Shown: piece by piece, positions 48,881-60,266 of the stretch
Position numbering within the stretch: the stretch's first letter is position 1
How the letters are laid out: every line of letters begins with the position of its first letter
Assembly: GCA_030407085.1 (NCBI GenBank)
Contig: CM059584.1
Span: 144,822,001-144,886,000, forward strand
Direction of reading: 5' to 3'
Source of the DNA: Trichopria drosophilae
Lineage: Eukaryota > Arthropoda > Insecta > Hymenoptera > Diapriidae
DNA: 64,000 bases
Notes under the pieces: model-generated
What the model saw: the letters and a program-made list of their open reading frames with translations, nothing else
The model's database searches: none
Told to the model about the DNA's origin: nothing
Program-made: the position numbers and the translations under genes

Positions 48881-49979
48881 CTGCGACATAATTTGTGACC
48901 ATAAACCATGAGTATTTCTTTACCGATAAATCTAATATATTACTAAATAATAGTCATTGTTAAATTTGTTTGTTAAATTTTACGAGTTTGTCATGAACGG
49001 AGAGTTTTTAATTTCGTATATTCTTCTTAGGCATGGATAAATATTTCCTATAGTTTCCTGATTGCTTCGTGAGACCAAAGTAAAACAGATGTCAGACCAT
49101 CCTGGTTAATTTTAGGCATGCAAGAAAATAATTTTTTACTATTGTCTGCTAGATCAACGAACTTAACGAAAAACGCTTCGAGCACACACGTCGAGTTGGT
49201 ATCCGGTCAAAATCTGTGCCGGCACAATATCAACGTATGAGATATATACCCTCGAAATGTCTCGGTGGTCTGGTTAATGTTTCAGAAAGCGTTAGGCAGT
49301 TAAGGCTTAAGGGCACGCACGTCGCCTTCTTGATCGATCGGCTTCGCGGCTCGAGTGGCATGGTTAGCTCCGGTGTTTATGTTCCCAACGAATCGTAAAA
49401 CCTTCGTGTTTCGATTAAAGGTTTTCCGGTCTGCGTGTGCGAGATTTGACAGTTTTGAGCGAGACAAAAACTTGGAAAACGACGGAGAGCCAGAGAAATT
49501 TATAGCCCGTGCGTCGTGTAAACGACGTAAATCAGTTAGGAGCAAAACAAAAGATGATAAAGGAACGAAATAAAATATTGCCTGAGAGGTGCTTAAAATC
49601 TCTACTTAGAAGCTACTTTGCTAACTGAGCACTCGAGGAACGCACAAGACGAAATCAGTGATCCAAAAATGTTTATTGGTTTTAAAACCGTAATGACGTA
49701 AACGCAATGACGTGCTGCCGACCTGGCGACAAATTGTCTAAACTGTAATTCGAGTACAAATGATTCTGAAAAAGTAAACAAGTGTTTATTTCGGTGCAAT
49801 CAAGATTCCAAAGGCGACTCCGTAAAATAAAAATACTCAAAGTATTGAATAATTTATTATTACGATAATTAAAAAATTTTGAATTAATCAAGAAATTCGT
49901 GTTCTTTTACAGCCACCAACAGTAAAATTTATTTCGATCTCAAATTTGCAATAAACGAATTTGAAAACCTCCAGAATAC

Positions 49980-50100
49980 TCAGTTTCAATCGTCCAAGTA
50001 ACTTTCCCATTTCGTTCCTCCATCCTGGATCCCCCATTTTGAATTTTCAAAATCTGAGGTCAGACTCATTATCAGCGACCCAAAAAAAGAGTAACACATT
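49980..50100 (-). repeat. ~120-bp interspersed repeat unit inside the SoxE intron
   Basis: CATCCTGGATCCCCCATTTT, then CAGACTCATTATCAGCGACC: one minus-orientation unit of the family at 5560-6320. Confidence 0.65.
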
Positions 50101-50984
50101 TTTCAGTTAATTTCGGTGTAAAAAAGCTGTGCTTCTCAGGATTAAAAGTTAAAAACGGCTATATGGCTGATGATTTCATGGCATTACTAATGTGACCAGA
50201 ACTACGTTTATGGAAGGATTAATCAACAAAAATGTAGTATAAAATACAAACGGTTTAATGAAAAGTCGGAATTTCATCTTCTTCTTCGAACAAAGCAGGA
50301 TTTTGGGAAATCACCCTATATATATGACAATCTGCTCCAAAAACAAAAATCCTACCAGAACTCGGTAAATTCGAATCAAACAAATTTATAATAAACTCCC
50401 GAGGTTTTCCCTAACAAATCCGCATTTTTGATAAAACGAATGCAAGAAGATCACGTCACGTGACCATGTATGAGATGCGCCGTCGGATGAATGCCCATCT
50501 GGTCAATGGACTTGGTCTCGTCTCCTTTTTTCGCTTCTTTTTCCTGACGGTGCGATAAGGCTCGCTTAGCTTTTTTGCCGGCCAGATGCACCGCAGGGTC
50601 AGCCAATTTAGATCTGCTCTGCCCCTTCCATGAAACCGACCAAGACTCGCGGTTATTTGTACGTTTCATGTACTCGAACCGCATTTCATCGTTTCTAGTT
50701 CACACGAGGCGCGAGCCAAAATCTGTCGAGAAAGAAACGAAAACAGCTCATGACTTTTTTGTCCTTAATGAGAAACGCCGAAAAAGGAAGGAAGTGTTTT
50801 TGCGATGTTTACTAGTGCTACGTATTGCGCAATCCTAGAGGAGACAAACAACATTAAAGTGAAATTCCCCCTGTGGTTTTGGATTGATATTTCGCCAATT
50901 TATTGCTCTAAAATACTAATGTACAACATTTCTACCACTAATTAGGTTATGAATTAAACTTCAATTGCCTGCACAATAACCTTT

Positions 50985-51650
50985 GGTGACGGCACGAGTT
51001 ATGTTTGTGACTGGCACTAGGGTAACTTGTGCTGTCACATATTTTTCCTGTGACCGAGATATAAATGTAGATTTCATCCATCATATATCACAATTTTATG
51101 ATAAGCACCGATATTTCGGGTTACAGTTCCTTTTTCTGAAGGAAATGGACTGATTTTCACCGAAAGTATCAGTAACTTCCATGAAACTTTGATTCATGAT
51201 GATTTTTCACTAAATATCAGATTGCAAACATCTGACTAAACAATGACTGGAAACAGTAATGATGTTGTCTATATTCCATTATAGCGCAAATTGTATTTAA
51301 GTACTGGTGTAGTCGTAAACTTTTACTTATATTTATTCTTAAATTTCATGATTGATCAACTCATGGACTAAAACTTTAGTGTTGTGCTTCAACTAGTCAT
51401 AGACATGAAAACTCCCCCGTGTATGTTAGGTCTGATAACCATTTGTGACAGCATGTGATATGAGTGTGATTGGCACCGGCATAACTTGTGCTGTCACCTA
51501 ATTTTTCGGTGATTATAATGCAAACAAAGGCGTCGTGGTGTTTACATTATTAGTTATTTTAGTTCTTCACGGTGACACGATAGTCACTGATATTTAGGGT
51601 GACAATTGCTCTTTGTGAAGGAAATGGATGAAAAAAATGTTCCAAAATCT
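50985..51650 (+). repeat. Diverged direct duplication, 459-bp spacing, in the SoxE intron
   Basis: GGCAC(TAGGG)TAACTTGTGCTGTCAC at 51013 recurs as GGCAC(CGGCA)TAACTTGTGCTGTCAC at 51472. Similarity extends on both sides, including GATATTTNGGGT and GAAGGAAATGGA near 51110-51150 and 51590-51630. It appears to be two copies of a several-hundred-bp unit. Confidence 0.6.
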
Positions 51651-51869
51651 GTAGAATGAGATGAACTTGACAATAAAATTTCGAATTACTCATAGTTAAG
51701 TAAGTCCAATCGGCCCTGGCCACATTCAGTCGCATTTAAGACCTACAGCGTATTTACAAAATATTTGAACGCTTACCAGAAAGTTTCTTTTTTAGCCTTT
51801 CACATCGACTTGCAATACACATCCACGAATCAAGCGATGCAATTAGCATCGAAGAGTCATTATTGATTT

Positions 51870-52200
51870 TTGTCTTTGTCGGATAAGGAATGCGACTGGT
51901 TCGGGTATATATGGGATCCCGATTTCCTGGTCGTCGAGCGGCTCGCCCTCTACAGGCACAAGTCGGGCCGCCACGGGGAATCCCCGCTGCGAATCATTTT
52001 ACACGAGCCGACCGCGATCCTGATCCCACGACTTACGACCGCGAGATCTAAAGATCCGAAATCTCATACGATTCGATTTCTTTTTCTTTTCGATTTTAAC
52101 GCCTTTTGGCTTGATCGCAATCGAGATTATTGACATTGTCGAACGTCGATCACGTGGACGTTAACCCTTGCGTGACCCAAGGGACGATCGTTATTGCGAT
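51870..52200. promoter_or_regulatory. GC-rich unique block in the SoxE intron, candidate enhancer
   Basis: Strikingly GC-rich relative to the rest of the intron (for example GTCGAGCGGCTCGCCCTCTA and CGGGCCGCCACGGGGAATCC), non-repetitive, CpG-containing. An 87-codon plus-strand frame covers it, but its peptide has no recognisable domain and lies antisense in an intron. I favour a regulatory element; a nested exon cannot be excluded. Confidence 0.35.
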
Positions 52201-53201
52201 TTCGATGGAGATTGATAAAACTATGTCGACTTCCTAGCTTTTGCCGATGTCATTCGATTACTATTAATTGCACGTCTTTTTGAAATGTTGACTTAAAATG
52301 TTTGCCTTAATGGTTTAAAAGCAACGTTTTTGTTTAACGCGTGTCTACGGCGTTTAGGCTGATTGGGAAGTAGCACTATCTGGAATTTCAAATTCGGGGA
52401 TCATTTATCGTCAGGGGTTATCTACATATTTGAGGTTAGAATAATTGGAAACTGACGATTCTAAACTAAGGTGGTTCTTTGCTGTTTTTAAAGAACGTAT
52501 ATGTCGCTAGTGAACAAATGTGTGGACAAAAGGTCCCGAGGTTCTGTTGATAATTATTTTACGTTACTTTTAAAATATAAGTGTTATCACTCGTTATTTT
52601 GATTACCTAGTTGTTATTGTTTACTTCGTTTGACTTCGGACTCGAGAATACTAATTAAGCACCGGTGCTTTGGAACACTGATGTTAACTTCCTAAATTAC
52701 GACCTATTGTATGCTTTATATTAACTAGTACAAAGAAACCATAAAAAAAAGTTATTTATATAATTCTACTGAAAAACAGTAATGGTATGTTGAAACGTTT
52801 TAGGTAAGATATTGACATTATACTATTGCATATACTGAACGTAAAGATGATGTGAACGAATTTTTTTTTGTATTCTATTAACCAAAATATGACTTGTAAC
52901 TGGACTGAATTACTAATTCGCTGACTAACCATTTAATATAAACAATTTAAAAATATTTTTGCAGGGCATAAGCTGTTTTAATTTTTACCACGTTTTTATC
53001 AACTCGTATTCTTGTCTGTCTGTCTGTTTGCCCAGTGCAAATCTTGTAATCGATTTTAAACTAACTTCCCGATGATCTAGAGACTTGAAACTTTGAGGAT
53101 ATGCCAAAATTGGATGACAATGCATTCCTTTACCGTTTATTACAAGTTTCAATCAGTTTTAAGAACAATTTCAGCAATTTTAAATTTTATATGAAAAATG
53201 G

Positions 53202-53326
53202 GGCGCAATAGAGGTAACAGAAATGACTCCTCGACGAACAATAACAAATGAGAAACTTATGGTTAAATGAACAATATGACACGCCAGTTTAGACATGATA
53301 GTCATTTCTGTTACCTATATTGCGCC
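53202..53326. repeat. Strong hairpin in the SoxE intron
   Basis: A 27-nt arm starting GGCGCAATAGAGGTAACAGA (53202-53228) matches the complement of 53300-53326 at 26 of 27 positions. Weaker pairing extends outward, and the loop is 71 nt. It could be a MITE remnant or a small-RNA precursor. Confidence 0.6.
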
Positions 53327-56300
53327 ACACGTTTTCCATTTTAAGTCTTAAAAATATTTTATTTCCTAATAAAATGAAAAATGATTGCATGGTGTTAGTG
53401 ACCTGTGTGGATGGGAAAAATTATTTTATCCTTTTTAGTCCATTTATAAAAACTTGGTTTTTAAAAAGAATTTTTTATTCATTAATTTATTAATTATTTA
53501 ATTAAAACCTGCATTTTTAATTATCATACATTTAATAATACTGAGAGTTTTAAGTAATTAAATTAATTAAATTGTTTATATTAAATGGTTGTAATTTAGT
53601 TAGTCAAATCTATATAAATTCTTTCGTATTTCGGTGTATTTAATTAGTTGAATCCAAATATTTCCATTTATCAAATGAAACTGAATTCTAAAATGAAAAC
53701 GAAATGACAAAACAAATCGTATTCATTAAATTACACCACATGAATGATGAACGATGTAATTAATGTATACAAAGTACAATTTTTATTTTAAAGGGTGTAA
53801 ATAGTAAAACCAACTAAAAAAAAATGTTGTGCCAGATCGTACTGTTTAGATACTAAGAGCAACTATTTCTTTCAACTGTGTAAACTGGAGAAAAGTATTT
53901 TTTACATTAAAAACACTGTCTAAGTATCAAACATTAAATTAAAGTTTGAATTTAAAAGGAACTTAAATAGAGAAATGTTATATAATTTGTTGCTTTTTTT
54001 TAAATATTGAATAAATTGACGTCGATTAAAATGTATTCCATTTTCCGCGACTTACAGGAAGTAGTGCAGCATATTGGGACTTGGAACTTCCTCTGCATCC
54101 ACCTTGAGCAGTTTACACAACAATATAAGTTTATCGTCAACATGCCGGTTTGAATTATAAGGGTGCGGGCAATAATAATAAAAAAACACCCAGTAAATTT
54201 TTTTTCTAAACCAAACAGACTAAACGACAGTACATGAAATAGATACTATTTAATATCACCCAGCCACTTCAGACGAGATTCGATGAGAAATGTGTGGAAA
54301 ACGTCGGATTTGTCTACGATAAGGTACCCTCCAGGTGTTACCGGAATATCTCGGTATCCTTTCTATTTTATTTTTTTCTTTTACTTTTTTTCGCCTTGAA
54401 CAGTATCAGGAGGCTCATCCAATAAGAATGACGAGATACCCTCGTTCATCCTCGGCGCGTGCTGCTAGAGCAGCTGCAGGGCAGTTCCGGAGATAAAAAT
54501 TCTGAGGATCACAATAACCGCCTTGTATTCGTCAGGTGAATTTTCCTAGTCTACTGATACCTGCACACGTGCCATTTTTCACCCGTATAAACCACCCATT
54601 TTTATTCAAAATTTTGGAAAATATTATTTACTTAAGATATCGTATTTTTTAATAATCTTCAACAGGTTTTCCTTAAAAGAAAAAGCAATGTTTCCTTTAG
54701 CTAGTCACTTTGCTTTATTTGAATTTTTAAGCGACTTATTTCTAATTTTTTACTTGCTCTTGATTTACATTGCTTTTACTATTACGTTAAATGTGTATAA
54801 TTTATGGTAACATGTAATTACATTTGTAACGGTGCTTTTTGCAATAAATGGAAATTGAAGAAACCAAATCTTGGTAGAAACTTGAACTGAGTACAAGAAC
54901 TGTATTTTATCTGGTTCTAAGGACTCATGTTTAGTATTCTAGATTCCATTTTACCTTCAAGACATAGTTTCATTGACGAGCAAATAAAAGACTAAAAAAT
55001 GTTACTAACTCCCGGACTACACTATACACAATAAAATGTTTCATTCCTCCACTTTTTCTAAATACAAATTCTTGGACATTGCTTTAAGAGATATTAATAA
55101 CATTTTGAAACTAACAAATTCAATTACCCAAATATAAATAGTATATCGAGTTAGCCTCAGAGGGCAGAAAAGACCGGAATATAAAAAAATAAAAAGTATA
55201 TTTGTTGGAACTTTTGTAAAACAAAATACCACTTAAATACCAAATTCATTCAAAATTATCTAATGGCAAAAACTATGTCAAATGTACAGAAATTGTGTCC
55301 ATTCAATACGTACGAGCATTACAACGATTAATTCGAGTGACGGATACTTTTTTATTAATTGGATTTATTTTGCATTTAAACTTACAATTACATGAAATAT
55401 TTTCAAAATATCGTTTTTAAAAAATACATGTTTTATTCAAACTGAAAGTTGCAATGAATATGATGAAATTTAATATATCCTTTTATCACCGTTTTACAAA
55501 TTTATAATCCAATATACTAAATCAACATCCCTACATGCAATTTTTACCAAACATCGACTTTCAGTTTGAGAAAAATAATTATTGTAAATAAATTTAAACT
55601 AATAAAAGTTGAATGCATTTTAAGCTAAGACACGACGCAACGATTGCTCCCAGATGCATCAAATTTTCTCAAACATCACCGGATTTCCCCAGATTTTAGT
55701 ATCTTGATCTTTCAGTTAAAACTCACTGGTTTTACGGCAAAGTCGGCAACATCTGTAAGAATGACACTTATCTGATGGGATGTCCATGGAAGTGAAGAAA
55801 TCGAGAATTTGATTAAAGACACATGGCACGAATTGAATTTGCATTTTTTTCGACTTTACCTTCATTTACGTCCTGCTTTAAGTTGAAGGTACCCAATTCA
55901 TTAATTTAAACACAATTTTTTAAATGTTTGATACATATTTAATTGGAAAATCGGATATGTTGCAATTTCACTTCTTTAAGTGTTCTTGTCGCGGATTTTG
56001 TATGTGAAAATTCAATTGTGCAGAACACGTAAAGAATGACGCTTTCTCACGGTTCGCCACCTTCGTGTAAATTAACTCTTACGTGCAAATGCTGCCAACT
56101 TATCTGTTTACCCAGCAACCCATTTGTTTAGCGAACGAAAGAAACTCGCTGAGAAGTCAAAAGCACAGTTTACGAAAAAATAAATAAATTTAAATGCGTT
56201 TCTTCCAACTTAAAGGCCTTTAGCGATTTTTTTTTCGTGCATTATGTCACGGTAAAAAGCGACGTTGCACTCAGGGTAATACTTGTGAAAGCCGAACTTA

Positions 56301-59300
56301 ATTTCTTTAAATACCTATGTAAAAAGATAAGAATTCTGCGTTTGAAGATTGTATCCTATAGGTAAAATCATGTTATAAATAAATGTTTGGTCAAAATGGT
56401 GTTCAATTAGTCAATAAACGAAAAAGGATCATAGATATTTTAGATAGTGTACGTTTTAATTGATTTAACCTCTTTACGGTCGTAATTGAAACTTTTACAA
56501 ATTTAAGAAACTTTAAAATTGAAAAGTAGTAAAATTTAATAAGAATTTTGTGAAAATCATGATAGGGAAATTATTTTAGTGGAGTTATTGACAGTTCTTT
56601 TTATCATATTAATATGTGACGCTTTCTGAATATTGGGTAAATATTTATGGCAATCTCACCACTAATTATTAACTTAAATAAAAATAGTAATATGAACAAC
56701 ATCAACAGAGTTATCGTAACTAAAACAGTAGTATTGCTTTCTTTTGAACTTCCCAGACGTAGTTGAGTTTTTTCAGATACATTTTTAAATGTATTTGTAT
56801 TCTATGACTATTTAAATGTGTGACTACTACTTAAAAAATACAAACATTGTTTATGCACCAAAGTTAAATTATTACATTTTTATTTCCGATATCAACAAAG
56901 TCAGAAATCGTTGATTATTTGCCTGCAAATAAAAATGTATGGTAAAAAGAAAAAAAGCGCCAATCATAAACATAAAGTTTCCGACATTAATTAAACAATT
57001 ATGAAAACATTTTAAAAGCTATAAAAATTGCATAAACGATAAAAAGCAATATAAAAAATGATTACCTCAAAATCGACTAAACATGAAAGAATCTCTAATG
57101 CCTCAAGTATCCTTAAGTATCTTACCCCATTTAAAATTTTCAATACGATTATGCAACATTTTTGTTTTTGATCGCTTCCTTTACACTGAAGTTTAAAATA
57201 TCATTTTTGGTGCTTTGAACGTATTTTTGAAACCGAATATTACTAATTTAGAAATAAAAAAATCCTATATTATTTATAGAAATGCAATATTTTCTGTTTC
57301 AAACACAAATACACAACGAGATTCAATTTTTTTGTAAATTCCTCATTTTCTAAAAGTGCTTTATTTTGAAAGGCAAAAAAATAATATATACATACATTTC
57401 CGAAATTTTATATTATAAAGAAAACAATCTTGAAATTTGTATATGTTTACACCATATTAAACTTCCCTGTCGATAGAAGCTACACTTGACCAAAGAACAT
57501 TCAAATACTGTACACTCAGAGAAATTATCGGGTGTAATACTCCAAAACCTTCGAAACTATAAATATTTCCGTTGCGTAGGAACAAAAGGGCTAAAAATTT
57601 TGAAAATATTGTCAAAAATCTTATCCCGGTCGTTAATGAAATATACCATTAATTTAAATTTTAGTTTTTGAAATGATAAATTGGACAGACTTTGATTTTG
57701 ATAAAATTTGCCATTATTAACAAAAACTTTTAAATATACACAAAATAAAGTAAAATGTATAGCTTTTTATCAAACATTATTATACACATATATAGGTTTT
57801 TAAAAACATTTTGTAGTTAATTTGACTTCAAAATATCGTTGAATCCCATTTTATTTCGTAAAGTAGTTAAAAGAACTAAAAATTTAGTAACAGAAATGAA
57901 ATTTCTAAATTAGTTTTAACAAATGAAATAAACGTAGCTACTAAGTTTAATTTTAATAAAAATAGTAAGTACGAGATACTAAATAGCAAAATATAAACTA
58001 GTGCAAATAGTAACTTTACACAGAGGCGATTTGCCCAATTAAGAAAGCAGTCAATTATTCAATTGTACATGAATTTATTAGATAATTTTTTTAGTATACT
58101 ATATAAATATACTAAAATACCTATCTCTAAATTATATTATGCTAATATTTTTCAGATAATTTCTGCATGAAAAAAGAGAATAACACATTTAATGTCATTT
58201 TTTCCAGCAATTTCTCTTTTCAGGTAAAAAAATTATATGTAGGTACAATTTAGAAGTTATGCAATAGTCTGGAAAAATTAAACAAGAAATTCATCGCAGA
58301 GAATTTTTTACGATTTTATTTTAAAAAAAACAGGGGCTTTGAGTAATTTGACGAGCCGCCGAGATTTGAACCAAGGACCTTGAGACTGAGCTTAATGTTT
58401 TAATTATTAGTAACAACTTATAAGAAGAACGTTGAAGTTAACGGATTGTTGCGTGAACAATTAAAAATTGCTTTAATATTTATTGTCATCATTTTTTCAA
58501 TCAAATCATATTTTGTTTTAAATAGTAGTGGTAATTATACTAATAGTAAATAGAGCGATTTAAAATTGTTTTTGGCGTAAAAAATAGCATGATTTAAAAG
58601 TACCATTTTTTAAAATTGTACGAATTATTCAGTATTGAGTTTTTACCTTGATATGGCGAATAAAAGGAATCTCGTAAAGTAATAATTTCTATTCGTACTA
58701 TTTTTCCATGCTATTACAAAATGTAGATTTTATTTCATTTCTATTTAAAATTTGTCATATTACATTATATGTATTTCTTAATAGAAATGATTAATTGATA
58801 ATAGTTTCCACCACCGATGACGGCAATAAAGAACGATAAGATGTTACATCACATCTCAGACAGCAATACTCGACAATAATCTATCATAAAGATACTTTTT
58901 GGGGAATTTTCCAAATATTTTATTGCTAGCAAATTTTAAAACAACAGCAAATAATTTTATATTGATTACTTTATAATAAAAATTGAGTAGCTTGCCGAGA
59001 GGATTATGTCAAACTTTTAATTGAAGAAATATATATATTTTTTTTCAGAAACTGTATTTGTGTGCATAAATATACCAATTTTTCACCATGATAGCATATT
59101 AATTTTCGTACAACCGAATAGTAAATATTTTCTGTTGTAATTGTAGATTCTTGTTTTTCTAGTAACGTAACAAGTATTAGTTACTATTAAATTTAACTCT
59201 CAATTACATTAGTAATAGTTTGATCCAAATTAGAATGGAGTAGTACTGAAATTTATAACTTAAAAATAAATTTCATTAACAACTGCTTCAATTTTGACAC

Positions 59301-60119
59301 TAAATGCATAGTCAAATGAGATAGTAGAATATTGCTATCAGAATTTCTTCTCAATTTTGCTACCAATGTTATTTTTTGTATCGTCATGATTAACAAAAAC
59401 TTTCACCATAAAACGATCTGCTTAATAGTTAAGAATTGAAAAAAAAATCTCACTACAGGATTATACTAATTAATGATTAAAATTCAAGTACACAAATATG
59501 TGAATAAGTATTAGAATATGCACGAATGACATACATAAATGTTATTTTATTAGATTTTCTTATTTTGGTCATATTATAACAACTAAAACAGTAAAAATAG
59601 GCTCTGACATTTTAGTAACAGTCAATTTTACTCAATAACGAAAAAAACTAAGTAGGGTTTTTGAAAGTAAAGTACAATTAAAATTGCAAATTGAAAGAAC
59701 AAAAAAAGTTTTATAACTATAAGGATGAATTATAATACCGTTATAATAATTAAAGTACATAGTGGTATAGTGATTCACGGTTACTAATGGTCGTCTTCGT
59801 ATCAAATTTTATCATTTTCTGCGTAAAGTGGATTAAGAAAATTTGTTTTCGAACCTTCATCAAAGTCTATTAGGATATATTCATTTTCATGAAAATAGTA
59901 CAATAAATTTTAAAAATTATTCCTTCCCAATGAGAATTTTTCTAAATCATGTATTTTTTAAACAAAAATAATAGTAATTTTTTTACTATTAATATTCTTA
60001 ATTTGCCTCCAAAATAAATACACCATACGAAGTAAATAATTTATTACTTTTAAGAAGAATTAAGGACTTAAAAAAGAGCATGAAATTGCTGTATTTAAAC
60101 AATTGAAAGAAAAACTCAC

Positions 60120-60266
60120 CTCCATAATTTTCCTAGTGTTTTGGAAAGCTCTGCATTGTGCAGGTGTGGATACTGATCAGCTAATTTTCTCCTCGCTGCT
60201 TGAGCCCACACCATAAAAGCGTTCATTGGCCTCTTGACGTGCGTCGATCTTTTGTCGCCAGGTCCC
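60120..60266 (-). CDS. Sox100B: SoxE transcription factor, exon with N-terminal half of HMG box (gene partial, 5' end outside window)
   Basis: Minus-strand exon, 147 bp, between a TTTTAATTCGCAG acceptor and an AG|GTGAGT donor. It reads [20 protein letters not shown] and continues through [20 protein letters not shown] to KTLGKLWR, with the final Arg codon split 2+1 across the intron. This is the first half of a SOX HMG box: RPMNAFMVW holds the DNA-bending wedge, and the [20 protein letters not shown] stretch is the group E form, unlike SoxB, C, D or F. The product should be a nuclear sequence-specific DNA-binding protein recognising ACAAAG/ACAATG-type sites. In the family, SoxE proteins act in gonad, gut and neural or glial development. 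The acceptor implies at least one upstream exon ending in phase 2. The SoxE dimerisation region expected there was not found up to position 64000. Confidence 0.95.

Larger units (their letters stand above)
48881..60119 (-). other. 11.2-kb SoxE intron splitting the HMG box
   Basis: A GT-AG intron between the KLW-Arg codon halves; an intron at this place in the HMG box is, to my knowledge, typical of group E SOX genes. Most of it is AT-rich with nothing recognisable, especially 54700-60100. Items listed separately are one unit of the ~120-bp interspersed repeat near 50000, a 459-bp-spaced duplication, a GC-rich block at 51870-52200 and a hairpin at 53202-53326. Other GC-richer, non-coding blocks are at about 49190-49560, 50440-50720 and 54270-54560. 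Large first-half HMG introns of developmental genes often hold enhancers, which is an inference here. Confidence 0.85.

Noticed and set aside
48529..48909. A single-exon reading of the second SoxE exon with its own ATG and stop
   Set aside because: Its first codons and last codons are intron sequence. Canonical splice sites at 48881 and 48540 and the HMG-box join show the true exon limits.
50300..50325. AATCACCCTATATATATG as a truncated end of the U6-inserted foldback
   Set aside because: Only about a dozen bases resemble the CACCCTGTATA terminus, and no inner arm sequence follows.
51870..52133. 87-codon frame in the GC-rich SoxE intron block as a gene
   Set aside because: No recognisable domain, antisense to the host gene, no splice or promoter evidence. 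Treated as a regulatory candidate.
52160..52180. TTAACCCTTGCGTGACCC as a piggyBac-type end
   Set aside because: No facing GGGTTAA partner nearby. TTAACCC is expected by chance in this composition.
58335..58385. tRNA-like T-arm on the minus strand (GGTTCAAATCTCGGCGGCTC)
   Set aside because: The B-box is recognisable, but the T-stem has mismatches and there is no A-box, D-arm or anticodon arm at the right distance. At most a tRNA-derived remnant.
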